DNA from: an uncultured Acetatifactor sp.
GTDB lineage: Bacteria > Bacillota > Clostridia > Lachnospirales > Lachnospiraceae
Assembly: GCA_934402375.1 (NCBI GenBank)
Contig: CAKRUB010000010.1
Location: forward strand, 1 to 64,000
Length of the DNA stretch: 64,000 bases
Direction: 5' to 3'
The stretch's first letter is position 1. Every line of letters starts with the position of its first letter. Under the pieces are notes generated by a model. That model was not told the origin of the DNA. It ran no database searches and saw only the letters and a program-made list of their open reading frames with translations. Position numbers and translations under genes: made by a program. This document shows, one piece after another, positions 56,418-64,000 of this stretch.

Positions 56418-56422
56418 TACCA

Positions 56423-57607
56423 TTACTCCTTTATCTTCTTTGCAACTACCACAAAACGACCGTTCTTTTCCTGATAGTCGCAGGTGGACAGTGTCAGAAG
56501 CTGATCACCGTACTCTGCCGTCACTCCCGTATCAAAGAGTGACATGGAAGCCATTTCTTCCATATAAGAATCAAACTGCTGCTCACCGTCTGCATCTATA
56601 AACTGATAATATTTGAAAACAATTTCCTCTTCGCTGTACACTCTCGAGCGGAACACATACATGACCTCGTAGGTTCCCTTCTCATAGATAGTATCAAACT
56701 GAATGTATTTATGCTCCTCGCAGTATTTCTGATCCTGATACTTGTCCAGCTTGCCGAACATCTTTCCGCTTTTCATGTGATGTCCGTAAATTATGTAATT
56801 TGTACTGGGCTTAAGGACATCACAATCCTTATCCATAAAGATTGTCCCGTTTCTGTCATACTCCTGATTCAGATTATGATTGAGATAGTATTCATTGTCC
56901 GAAGTCTGCATGACAGGGAAATCTATATTTGTATCGTCAATTTTCAGCCATCCGATTAGCTTTTTATTCTTATTTAATAAATTTTTATACTCATCCAGTA
57001 CCTCTCTGGTCTCCGGTGCCTCATCCAACGTGTACTGCGGACCGCTCTCTACGGACGGTACAGCAGTATTTTCCACGGTCTGATTCTTCAAATCAATCAG
57101 CTGCTGGTTACGCTGATCGGTTCTGTAAACATACCAGGAATATACTCCGAAATATCCGAGGCAGCTGACTGCGACCAGACTGCACAGGGCGATTGTCAGC
57201 TTCCTGCGCTTCTCCTGCCGTTTCAGCTCCAGCTTTACATAAGCATCCATCTCGGCGGAGGCTGCAGCATTGTCACCCTGTTTCTTTTTCTGCGGCTTCC
57301 TGCTGTCCGGCGGCTGTTTTCTCTGTCCGTTTTTTTTCCCTGCCGTCTTTCTCCCGGCTCTTCCGGATGCCGCAGGCAATCGCTGCAGCGCCTCCTGAAC
57401 CTCCTCGGCAAAGTCCTCACCCAGAAGCGTCAGGAACCTGTATTTTCCCGCTTTAAGTTCACTTTTCAGCCTGTCCAGCTCGCCCCGGCTGTTCCAGTCC
57501 GTTTCGTTGCGCAGCCTGTCAATTATTTTCTTGTCATGCAGCGCCCGGGCATAATCGCTTTCCGTTCGGAACTGTCTGCCCTCTACTGTAAAATCCTTTT
57601 GTGTCAT
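56423..57607 (-). CDS. srtB: Class B sortase with a cytoplasmic N-terminal extension
   Basis: A 394-residue sortase, longer than the usual 220-270. The first 135 residues are cytoplasmic: a helical module (TVEGRQFRTESDYARALHDK, about 1-85) and a very basic linker. A membrane helix is near 137-158 (LTIALCSLVAVSCLGYFGVY). The external catalytic domain has His in YIIYGHHMKSGKMFGKLD, Cys in LTLSTCDY and Arg in NGRFVVVAKK. The class B extra helices are present. Its stop codon overlaps the start region of the giant BspA-like gene, which ends in a TPKTG signal, so enzyme and substrate are made together. Confidence 0.92.
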   Translation of the reverse strand: MTQKDFTVEGRQFRTESDYARALHDKKIIDRLRNETDWNSRGELDRLKSELKAGKYRFLTLLGEDFAEEVQEALQRLPAASGRAGRKTAGKKNGQRKQPPDSRKPQKKKQGDNAAASAEMDAYVKLELKRQEKRRKLTIALCSLVAVSCLGYFGVYSWYVYRTDQRNQQLIDLKNQTVENTAVPSVESGPQYTLDEAPETREVLDEYKNLLNKNKKLIGWLKIDDTNIDFPVMQTSDNEYYLNHNLNQEYDRNGTIFMDKDCDVLKPSTNYIIYGHHMKSGKMFGKLDKYQDQKYCEEHKYIQFDTIYEKGTYEVMYVFRSRVYSEEEIVFKYYQFIDADGEQQFDSYMEEMASMSLFDTGVTAEYGDQLLTLSTCDYQEKNGRFVVVAKKIKE

Positions 57608-57683
57608 GGCAATCCCTTATACTTAAATTTATCCCCTTTCTATTTTAATACATATTAGAATTAATGCAAGCATTTTGTATGAA

Positions 57684-57711
57684 ACATTGACAGGCAGGGG
57701 TGCATACAATA
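57684..57711 (+). promoter_or_regulatory. Sigma-K-like promoter of the high-cysteine protein gene
   Basis: AC (57684-57685), 17 bp, then CATACAATA (57703-57711). This fits the Bacillus sigma-K consensus AC-N16/17-CATAnnnTA exactly. An overlapping TTGACA at 57687 lacks a fitting -10. The start would lie about 26 bp before the ATG at 57744. Confidence 0.55.
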
Positions 57712-57743
57712 AACCATAAAACAAACATTTTGGAGGCACTAAA

Positions 57744-58028
57744 ATGAGTGATTTGACTGCTACCAACTGCGGATGTAACGATTCCTGCGGATGTGCTGGC
57801 GCACAGAACAACAATGGATGCAACAGCTGTATCTGGATTATCCTGCTGCTGTTCTTCTGTGGCGGCTGCGGCGGTAATAACGGCTGCGGTAACGGCTGTG
57901 GCAACAACGGCTGTGGCATTCTCGGCGGCGGAAACAACGGATGCTGCGATTGGATCATCTGGATCCTTCTGCTCTCCTGCTTCTGCGGTAACGGCAACGG
58001 ATTCGGCTGTGGCTGCGGCTGCAACTAA
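57744..58028 (+). CDS. High-cysteine, glycine/asparagine-rich small protein (HCB type)
   Basis: A 94-residue protein with 18 cysteines and many Gly/Asn residues, in GC, CG and NNGCG units. Two short hydrophobic clusters (IWIILLLFFC and WIIWILLLSC) sit between Cys-rich blocks. GGAGG precedes the ATG by 7 nt. Proteins of this look are annotated in Clostridia as chorion-class high-cysteine proteins without a proven role. The sigma-K-like promoter suggests a late mother-cell product, possibly a cross-linked spore coat or exosporium part. It has its own terminator and is divergent from the sortase. Confidence 0.8.
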   Translation: MSDLTATNCGCNDSCGCAGAQNNNGCNSCIWIILLLFFCGGCGGNNGCGNGCGNNGCGILGGGNNGCCDWIIWILLLSCFCGNGNGFGCGCGCN

Positions 58029-58049
58029 ATTCCTATCCATCTCTGAAGG

Positions 58050-58073
58050 CAGGCTCCCCACGGAGCCTGTTTT
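58050..58073 (+). terminator. Terminator of the high-cysteine protein gene
   Basis: CAGGCTCC and GGAGCCTG pair around a 4-nt loop and TTTT follows, 22 bp after the stop codon. Confidence 0.88.
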
Positions 58074-58145
58074 CAATGGATACATAAGCCCTTCTGCCGC
58101 TACATAAGATAGAATAACAAAAGCTTTCAGAAAGGCGGTAGCAGC

Positions 58146-58634
58146 ATGGAGGATAAGGGAACATGTCTGATCTCAGCATTTGATGCAGCTTTTACCACCA
58201 ACCGGATTCAGATGCTGAAAATACTGTTCTCATGGATTCCTCCGGAACAACAGGGACTTTTCGCTATCTATATCAAATATCTGGAGCTGCAGCACGCATG
58301 GCGTCTGCGCAGTCTTCCGCCCGCTGCCTGTGCCCAGAACGCCGGAAAGCTGTCCGTGGACTTTTTTTCGGGCGATCAGACCGGTACACTGGAGCTTCTG
58401 GACGAACTGCTTCCCTATGGGAATCAGGCTGAACGTGAGAGAATCGAGGGCATGAAATCCATGCTTTCCAATCTTTCCCGAATGAAAGATATGATGGAGA
58501 TGATGCAGATGATGAAGGAGCTGTTTCCCGAGGGCTTCGGCGGAGATAACCCCGCAGACCTTCTGTCCGGCATGACAGGCATGCCCGGTGCGGATATGTC
58601 AGCGCTTTTTTCAATGTTTGGAAAGGAGACCTAA
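58146..58634 (+). CDS. Uncharacterised protein, first of a two-gene unit
   Basis: A 162-residue protein without signal peptide or clear membrane helix. The N-terminal part is helical (FDAAFTTNRIQMLKILFSWI, IYIKYLELQHAWRLR). The middle is less regular. The C-terminal third is very Met-rich (MLSNLSRMKDMMEMMQMMKE), then GGDNPADLLSGMTGMPGAD. AAAGGCGGT precedes the ATG. A CATAAGATA about 35 bp upstream matches a sigma-K -10, but no matching -35 is found. The gene is separated by 6 bp from the next one. The Met-rich helical tail and the downstream partner suggest a small regulatory or spore-associated module; this is a guess. Confidence 0.7.
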   Translation: MEDKGTCLISAFDAAFTTNRIQMLKILFSWIPPEQQGLFAIYIKYLELQHAWRLRSLPPAACAQNAGKLSVDFFSGDQTGTLELLDELLPYGNQAERERIEGMKSMLSNLSRMKDMMEMMQMMKELFPEGFGGDNPADLLSGMTGMPGADMSALFSMFGKET

Positions 58635-58640
58635 CCGAAA

Positions 58641-58913
58641 ATGAGCCAGAGACCCGAATGGATGTCCGATCCGCTTGTCAAGGACATCCCCCAGAAAAAA
58701 CTTGACTTTCTTGGAAAAATGTTCGACGAAGGACATGGAAAGAGCCAGAAGGAAATGATGGCATTTATGATGCCGATGTTAAAGAGGGCAAAGCAGGAAA
58801 ATCTGATCTTTACCCCACAGGAAATGAATGCCGCAATTGCCGCGATCCGAAAGCACAGCTCTGCGGAAGAGCTTTCGCAGATCGATAAAATACTGGAAAA
58901 GACAAAAAAATAA
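58641..58913 (+). CDS. Uncharacterised small protein, second of a two-gene unit
   Basis: A 90-residue, helical, lysine-rich protein (MSQRPEWMSDPLVKDIPQKK, then MMAFMMPMLKRAKQENLIF, and IDKILEKTKK at the end). It has no signal peptide. It starts 6 bp after the stop of the preceding gene and ends just before a terminator shared with leuS, so the two form a short operon. Its KLDFLGKMFDEGH and MNAAIAAIRKH segments look like a small helical bundle. Not recognised as any named family. Confidence 0.68.
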   Translation: MSQRPEWMSDPLVKDIPQKKLDFLGKMFDEGHGKSQKEMMAFMMPMLKRAKQENLIFTPQEMNAAIAAIRKHSSAEELSQIDKILEKTKK

Positions 58914-58918
58914 AAACA

Positions 58919-58976
58919 AAAACCGCGTAAATCCTCTTCCGGTTTCTGCACCGGGCATATGGATTTACACGGTTTT
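58919..58976. terminator. Bidirectional terminator between the small operon and leuS
   Basis: A 16-bp stem (AAAACCGyGTAAATCC/GGATTTACrCGGTTTT) with a 26-nt loop. The one imperfect position is a G-U pair in the minus-strand RNA but a C-A mismatch in the plus-strand RNA, so it is best suited to ending leuS. T runs flank both sides. Confidence 0.85.
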
Positions 58977-58986
58977 ATTTTAGAAT

Positions 58987-61398
58987 TTATTTTGCAACAA
59001 TATTAACGATACGACCCGGAACATAGATTTCCTTCACAATGTTTCCTGTCAGCTTATCTCCCAAAGCTTCCTTTGCCGCCGCGATTGCCGCATCCTTGTC
59101 GATGTCCTTCGGAACGGAAATCGTCACTCTGATCTTTCCGTTGACCTGGACGGCAATCTCAACGGTGCTCTCCTCTGTCTTCGCCTCATCGTACTCCGGC
59201 CATGCTGTCTGGTATACCCTGCCTTCATAGCCTGCTGCCTGCCAGAGTTCCTCCGTGATGTGCGGCGCTACAGGGTTCAACAGCGTCAGCAGTGTCTTGT
59301 ACTCGCCCTTTGTGACAGAGCCCTTCTTATAAAACTCGTTGATCAGCGCCATCATTGCAGCGATCGCCGTGTTATACTTCAGGTTCTCATAGTCGGAGGA
59401 TACCTTCTTGATGGTCTGGTGCATTTTCGTCTCCAGTTCCGCGCTGTAGCCGTCACCGTCCGTCAGAATATCCTGCAGCTTCCAGACACGCTCAAGGAAT
59501 CTTCTACAGCCCTTCACGCCGTCCTCGCTCCATGCAGCGCTCAGATCAAACGCTCCGATGAACATCTCATAGGTACGAAGGGTATCTGCGCCGTATTCTC
59601 TCACGATGTCGTCCGGGTTGACTACATTTCCTCTGGACTTTGACATCTTCTCGCCGTTAGAGCCGAGAATCATGCCGTGGCTGGTTCTCTTCTGGTACGG
59701 TTCCGGACAGGGAACAACGCCCTGATCATAGAGGAATCTGTGCCAGAAACGCGAGTAGAGCAGATGCAGGGTTGTATGCTCCATACCGCCGTTATACCAG
59801 TCGACCGGAAGCCAGTAGTTCATCGCTTCCTTGCTTGCAAGCGCCTCTGCGTTATGCGGATCAGTATAGCGCAGGAAGTACCATGAAGAGCCCGCCCACT
59901 GGGGCATGGTATCGGTCTCACGCTTCGCCGGTCCTCCGCAGCAGGGACAGGTTGTATTTACCCAGTCCGTCATGGATGCCAGCGGAGACTCGCCGTTGTC
60001 CGTAGGCTCATAGGACTCCACCTCCGGCAGTTCCAGCGGAAGCTCGCTCTCGTCAAGCGGCACATAGCCGCACTTTTCACACTTTACAATCGGAATCGGC
60101 TCTCCCCAGTAACGCTGTCTGGAGAACACCCAGTCGCGGAGCTTGAAGTTCGTCTTGCTGTGGCCGATGCCCTTCTCCTCGAGGAAGGCAATGATCTTCT
60201 TCTTTGCATCCGCTACGGACAATCCGTCCAGAAAATCGGAATTTACCAACGTTCCCGTCGCAACATCGGTATATACCTGCTCCTGTACACTGACAGGGCT
60301 TCCTGCGACAACCTCAATAATCGGGAGATCAAATTTCTTTGCGAAATCCCAGTCTCTCTCATCGTGTGCGGGAACCGCCATGATTGCACCGGTTCCGTAG
60401 GTCATCAGAACATAATCCGAAATCCAGATCGGAATCTCCTTGCCGTTCACGGGATTCGTCGCGGTCAGCCCGTCGATCTGCACTCCCGTCTTATCCTTCG
60501 CAAGCTCGGTACGCTCGAAGTCAGACTTCTTCGCCGCCTGCTCCCTGTAGGCAACAAGAGCGTCATAATTTTTAATCTCAGCCTTATACTTATCAATGAT
60601 CGGGTGCTCCGGAGAGACAACCATGTAGGTTGCGCCGAACAGGGTATCCGGTCTCGTTGTGTAAATGCGGAGCTTATCCTCCTTGCCCGTCAGGGTGAAA
60701 TCCACTTCCGCGCCGGTAGACTTTCCGATCCAGTTTCTCTGTGATACTTTGACACGTTCAATGTAATCCACCGTGTCAAGTCCCTGCAGCAGCTTGTCTG
60801 CATACTCTGTAATCTTCAGCATCCACTGGCTCTTTACCTTCCGGACAACCTCTGATCCACAGCGCTCGCAGACACCGTTCACAACCTCCTCGTTCGCAAG
60901 TCCGACCTTACAGGAAGTACACCAGTTGATCGGCATTTCCGTCTTGTAGGCAAGTCCCGCCTTGAACAGCTTTAAAAAGATCCACTGCGTCCACTTATAA
61001 TATTCTGTATCGGTTGTGTTGATCTCTCTGTCCCAGTCAAAGGAATAGCCCAGGGAATGAAGCTGGTTCTTGAAATGCTCCACATTGTTCTTTGTCACAA
61101 TCTTAGGATGAATGTGATTCTTGATTGCATAGTTCTCCGTAGGGAGTCCGAATGCGTCCCAGCCCATGGGATAGAGCACATTATATCCCTGCATCCTTCT
61201 CTTTCTGGCTACAATGTCCAGCGCGGTGTAGGGTCTGGGATGTCCCACATGAAGTCCCTGACCTGACGGATAAGGGAACTCCACCAGTGCATAATACTTC
61301 GGCTTTGAATAGTCATCGGATGTCTTGAACGCCTTTTCATCATCCCAGACCTTCTGCCACTTTGTCTCCACCTCGTGATGGTTGTACGGTACTGCCAT
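58987..61398 (-). CDS. leuS: Leucyl-tRNA synthetase
   Basis: An 803-residue class I synthetase. The HIGH-type motif is GLHVGHPRP near residues 51-60, and [14 protein letters not shown] is in the second half. The zinc-like cysteines [21 protein letters not shown] and CEKCGYVP, the CP1 editing domain ([36 protein letters not shown]) and the C-terminal domain are all present. GGAGG lies shortly before the ATG at 61398. Expression is controlled by a leucine T-box leader. Confidence 0.97.
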   Translation of the reverse strand: MAVPYNHHEVETKWQKVWDDEKAFKTSDDYSKPKYYALVEFPYPSGQGLHVGHPRPYTALDIVARKRRMQGYNVLYPMGWDAFGLPTENYAIKNHIHPKIVTKNNVEHFKNQLHSLGYSFDWDREINTTDTEYYKWTQWIFLKLFKAGLAYKTEMPINWCTSCKVGLANEEVVNGVCERCGSEVVRKVKSQWMLKITEYADKLLQGLDTVDYIERVKVSQRNWIGKSTGAEVDFTLTGKEDKLRIYTTRPDTLFGATYMVVSPEHPIIDKYKAEIKNYDALVAYREQAAKKSDFERTELAKDKTGVQIDGLTATNPVNGKEIPIWISDYVLMTYGTGAIMAVPAHDERDWDFAKKFDLPIIEVVAGSPVSVQEQVYTDVATGTLVNSDFLDGLSVADAKKKIIAFLEEKGIGHSKTNFKLRDWVFSRQRYWGEPIPIVKCEKCGYVPLDESELPLELPEVESYEPTDNGESPLASMTDWVNTTCPCCGGPAKRETDTMPQWAGSSWYFLRYTDPHNAEALASKEAMNYWLPVDWYNGGMEHTTLHLLYSRFWHRFLYDQGVVPCPEPYQKRTSHGMILGSNGEKMSKSRGNVVNPDDIVREYGADTLRTYEMFIGAFDLSAAWSEDGVKGCRRFLERVWKLQDILTDGDGYSAELETKMHQTIKKVSSDYENLKYNTAIAAMMALINEFYKKGSVTKGEYKTLLTLLNPVAPHITEELWQAAGYEGRVYQTAWPEYDEAKTEESTVEIAVQVNGKIRVTISVPKDIDKDAAIAAAKEALGDKLTGNIVKEIYVPGRIVNIVAK

Positions 61399-61713
61399 AA
61401 CTTTTCCTCCTTACACATAAAGCCCCATCGTCTGTATAGAGACGAAAGGGCTTTGTTCCGTGGTACCACTCTATTTCATATGACATACCCGCACAGCTTA
61501 TGCCGCGCCCGCCATATGCACTTTATAACTGATAACGGTGTCCGCCGTCCTCCCTTACACACAAATCCTCCGTTTTCACAGAGACATATGCTTCACGAAA
61601 GGAACTCCGAGGCCAGTTGGGAATATCTCGCTGCCGTCTCGCACCCGCCGACGGCTCTCTGGAAGTCCGATATACTTACTACTCCTCATCAACGCTTTTC
61701 CTATTGAAAACTA
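61399..61713 (-). promoter_or_regulatory. T-box leader of leuS (leucine, CUC specifier)
   Basis: The antiterminator hallmark GUGGUACCACGG is at 61469-61458 (minus strand), and its UGGU can pair with the uncharged ACCA tRNA end. A terminator stem AAAGCCCC/GGGGCUUU-type spans 61454-61419. In Stem I, after GAUGAGGAGUAGUAA and the AGAGAGC-type distal loop, the specifier loop AACUGGCCUCGGAG contains CUC (61611-61609), a leucine codon. Uncharged tRNA-Leu should favour read-through. Confidence 0.92.
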
Positions 61714-61719
61714 CTGCTT

Positions 61720-61748
61720 ATTTTAACGTGTTTCCCACGCGCTGTCAA
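61720..61748 (-). promoter_or_regulatory. Promoter of the T-box leader and leuS
   Basis: Minus strand: TTGACA (61743-61748), 17 bp, TAAAAT (61720-61725). The -35 overlaps the stop codon of the upstream membrane-protein gene. Confidence 0.7.
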
Positions 61749-63577
61749 GCAATCGAGGAATTTATTTTATCCGGCTCCGCAGTCTCCCCGCCCGCCAGCG
61801 TCTCCGTATCGAACAGCGCCGCCAGCAATAGCGGAACCGCAAAATAAAAATACAGAACATAGCGCACAAGCGCAATCGGTCCGAGCAGCACCGTCAGGTA
61901 GAGCGCACCCATCAGCGAAAGCGAGAGCGCCAGCCGTCTCTTCTTCGTCACGAGAAGATAGCACGCAAGGAAAGCATACCCCCAATGCCAGAAGCCCATG
62001 GAAAAAAGCATGGAGACCACCGGCAGCCTGTGCTGATAAATTTCAAACGACAGCTTTTCATAGAAACGTTCCAGCCAAGGCAGCAGGTGCCTTCTTGTGC
62101 CCGGCATCTCTGTCTCGAACGCAAAGTAAGAGCTTTCCCCGTAATATACGCCCTCTATCACCCGCTTCCCCGTGTAGCCGTCCAGAACCGTGTCGGGATA
62201 CCAGTAGTCATAGGTATTCTCCAGAAAAGAGTTCACATAAACGCCCGGATATTCCAGTCCCTTTCGGAGCCATAGGGAAAAATACTTTCCGGGATCGCTC
62301 TTAAAATTATCCTCAAGGAAATTATATTTGATGTCATCCGCCAGCTTCGGATTATACTGCTCCAGAACCATCTGCGGAATCAGTTCAAACATGGTTTCCC
62401 GCTCCTCCTCGGAGAAGCTGTCCTTCTCGTAATTATAGACTCTTGCCAGCTGCTGCATGGGCACGCAGAGCATCTCTGCGATCTCCGTCTCACTGTAGCG
62501 CAGGATGACCTTCATTCCTCCCGTCACCGCCCCGAAGATCAGGATTGCCGAAAGCACCGTCGTCAGCCACTTCCTCCACGATCTGCGGTAGACGACAGCA
62601 AATAAAAGCAGCGTCAACGCCATCGCATAAATACCGTTATTTCTGAAAAAGAGCACCATCAGCGCCGAGAGGACAAAGCCCGCCTTATTTCCGCGCCGCT
62701 CCCAGAAGCCGTCTCCCTCCCGCGCAATTCTGCAAAGCATTGTCGTCACCAGCAGTACTCCCGCCGAGAAGAGGACATCCTTCGTCGAACAGCACACAAA
62801 CATGCTGACCGTCGGGAACAACGCCAGAAAAACGATACCCGCGATCCGTATCCAGCGTCTGACCTTAATTCTTCTCAGCCAGCTCATCACATAGGCAAAG
62901 CAGCCCGACACAAGAAGCATCTGAAGGAGCGTATACACCGCTATTCCGGCGTTATAGGACTTTGTAAGACCGTAAACAATCCGAAGAACCCAGCCAAGAA
63001 GCAGTACATGCATAATCGGGTGGTGTGCCGAATATTTCCCCGTAAACACCATGTAAACTTCCTGCTCGGCGTCGTAGATAAAGAATCCGGGAAAGGATGC
63101 CAGAAAGGTCGGCAAATAGGCAAGGAAAAACAGCGCCCACACTCCTAAAAAGTATTTTCTGCCGTTTTCCCCTGCCTCTTCCTTTCCGGCGCTCTTATTG
63201 CCCCGGAGATAATATACCGCAGCCGCGAAAAAGGGAGCTGCCGCCAGCGCAGTCACTACTGCCGCTGCATAAATCTGCCACTCTGCGAAGTCAACGCTGC
63301 CGCTGCTTTCCAGCTTCGCCCCGGCAATCAGGCTTCCTGTAAAGAGCAGCAGAAAGCCAAAGCCCGCATTCAGGGAGTCCTTCATCTCTCCCCAATGCTC
63401 CCCGGCTGTTATTTTCATCAGTGCAAGCAGCCAGCCTCCCCAGACAAAAAACGCCAGTACGCTGTTGGAGTACACAAGCGTATTCTTCCCCGAGGAGATA
63501 CAGTATTTCATGCCGATTGCCGCAAGAAGGCTGATGATAATTAAAAATGCTTTATTCTGCCACGGAAGTCTTTTCAT
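61745..63577 (-). CDS. Large polytopic membrane protein, DUF6020-like
   Basis: A 610-residue protein with about 12-14 membrane helices. External loops carry the conserved-looking stretches SFPGFFIYDAEQEVYMVFTG and CCSTKDVLFSAGVL, and LFFRNNGIYAMALTLLLF lies further on. The layout (an acidic Asp/Glu site after the first helices, long extracytoplasmic C-terminal loop WYPDTVLDGYTGKRVIEGVY) recalls lipid-linked-sugar GT-C glycosyltransferases. I associate it with the DUF6020 family by memory only. It could modify cell-surface polymers. ATG at 63577 directly follows an in-frame GTG. It has its own consensus promoter. Confidence 0.72.
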   Translation of the reverse strand: MKRLPWQNKAFLIIISLLAAIGMKYCISSGKNTLVYSNSVLAFFVWGGWLLALMKITAGEHWGEMKDSLNAGFGFLLLFTGSLIAGAKLESSGSVDFAEWQIYAAAVVTALAAAPFFAAAVYYLRGNKSAGKEEAGENGRKYFLGVWALFFLAYLPTFLASFPGFFIYDAEQEVYMVFTGKYSAHHPIMHVLLLGWVLRIVYGLTKSYNAGIAVYTLLQMLLVSGCFAYVMSWLRRIKVRRWIRIAGIVFLALFPTVSMFVCCSTKDVLFSAGVLLVTTMLCRIAREGDGFWERRGNKAGFVLSALMVLFFRNNGIYAMALTLLLFAVVYRRSWRKWLTTVLSAILIFGAVTGGMKVILRYSETEIAEMLCVPMQQLARVYNYEKDSFSEEERETMFELIPQMVLEQYNPKLADDIKYNFLEDNFKSDPGKYFSLWLRKGLEYPGVYVNSFLENTYDYWYPDTVLDGYTGKRVIEGVYYGESSYFAFETEMPGTRRHLLPWLERFYEKLSFEIYQHRLPVVSMLFSMGFWHWGYAFLACYLLVTKKRRLALSLSLMGALYLTVLLGPIALVRYVLYFYFAVPLLLAALFDTETLAGGETAEPDKINSSIA

Positions 63578-63630
63578 CACAACACTCTCATTTTCTCTTT
63601 ATTATGCTATTCTTTATAAAAAGCTCTCTC

Positions 63631-63659
63631 ATTATAGCACAGAGTGATTCCGATGTAAA
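63631..63659 (-). promoter_or_regulatory. Promoter of the large membrane-protein gene
   Basis: Minus strand: TTTACA (63654-63659), 17 bp, perfect TATAAT (63631-63636), about 50 bp before the start codon. Confidence 0.65.
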
Positions 63660-63676
63660 AGACTTCCGTATCCTGT

Positions 63677-64000
63677 TTATTCCGCAGCGTTGTTTTCCGC
63701 AACCTTGGCTGCTCTTGCCGCAACCTCCTTCTCCTGCACATCCGAGGGAGTCTGCTCATAGCGGGCAAATTCATAGGAATAGTCTCCTCTTCCACCCGTG
63801 ATGGAACGAAGATCCGTACAGTAGCCGAACAGACAGCTCATCGGCACTTCCGCCTCAATCACCTGTTTTCCGCCGGGTGCGGGATTCATTCCCAGCACAC
63901 GCCCTCTTCTCTTGTTCAGGTCACCCATGATATCTCCGGTATAATTCTCGGGTACCGTCACCTTAAGGCTCATAATCGGCTCAAGCAGCACCGGATGTGC
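63677..64000 (-). CDS. EF-G-like translational GTPase, C-terminal 107 residues (gene runs off the window)
   Basis: The 3' end of a larger gene. The visible part covers domain V of an elongation factor G-type protein: HPVLLEPIMSLKVTVPENY, GDLNKRRGRVLGMNP, and the late FGYCTDLRSITGGRGDYSYE. It differs from housekeeping FusA (typically FGYATDLRSATQGRA...) and has an extended Ala/Glu/Lys tail. So it may be the EF-G paralogue frequent in Clostridia (FusA2-like) rather than the main factor. The GTPase domain is outside the window, so this cannot be settled. Confidence 0.82.
   Translation of the reverse strand, partial: AHPVLLEPIMSLKVTVPENYTGDIMGDLNKRRGRVLGMNPAPGGKQVIEAEVPMSCLFGYCTDLRSITGGRGDYSYEFARYEQTPSDVQEKEVAARAAKVAENNAAE

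Noticed and set aside
57645..58085. 146-codon minus-strand frame opposite the high-cysteine gene, Ala/Val-rich.
   Set aside because: It mirrors the repetitive GGC/TGC codons of the plus-strand gene, which has a ribosome site, a promoter and a terminator. The antisense frame has none.

Overview
This window looks like a chromosome segment from a spore-forming, anaerobic Clostridia member, most likely a Lachnospiraceae gut-type bacterium. The grounds are moderate GC, strong AGGAGG-type ribosome sites, a YaaH/SleL-type spore enzyme, a SpoIIIE/FtsK translocase, formate-THF ligase, a probable Re-citrate synthase beside a eukaryote-type NADP isocitrate dehydrogenase, BspA-like leucine-rich surface proteins with a class B sortase, and a high-cysteine protein. 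No phage, insertion sequence or CRISPR array is visible. Nearly all genes lie on the minus strand; plus-strand genes are an acetyltransferase near 7.1 kb and a small cluster at 57.7-58.9 kb.

Layout. 1-340: two tandem consensus promoters firing leftward off the window, probably for an rRNA operon. 0.3-7 kb: a lipoprotein, then a histidine kinase/response regulator pair, HflX and an alpha-glucosidase. 7-8.8 kb: two acetyltransferases and three palindromic repeats at exact 63-bp spacing. 8.8-12.3 kb: the trans-translation/RNA-quality block ssrA, smpB, rnr, secG. 12.7-21.5 kb: an oligopeptide ABC transporter (oppA-oppBCDF) whose subunits carry unusual insertions, behind a long structured leader. 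21.5-27.5 kb: enolase, spore glycosidase, endonuclease III, a C39-like protein, a YafQ/DinJ toxin-antitoxin pair, RlmH and a zinc-ribbon membrane protein. 27.5-35.3 kb: NfnAB-like flavoproteins, formate-THF ligase, FtsK and a ClpP-like protease. 35.4-44.9 kb: a structured palindromic element, membrane/glycosyl-transfer genes, YebC, a CBS-domain membrane protein, MazF, alanine racemase, NAD(P)HX repair, a coiled-coil protein and Rex. 45.1-48.6 kb: an operon of probable Re-citrate synthase, GntR/FCD regulator and isocitrate dehydrogenase under a promoter embedded in a 36-bp palindrome. 48.7-57.6 kb: a subtilisin-like protease, two BspA-like proteins and sortase B. 57.7-58.9 kb: the high-cysteine protein with a sigma-K-like promoter and two unknown genes. 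59-64 kb: leuS under a leucine T-box, a large membrane protein, and the 3' end of an EF-G-like gene.

Common themes are redox and one-carbon metabolism (Nfn, Fhs, Rex, IDH, citrate synthase), peptide uptake, surface display and sporulation. The least explained items are the 139-nt foldable element near 35.4 kb, a 63-bp leader sequence shared by the gaps in front of fhs and the GntR gene, the enlarged Opp transporter, the 63-bp-period repeats, and a duplicated 3' tail of the NfnB gene. All functions are read from sequence by eye; no database search was run.
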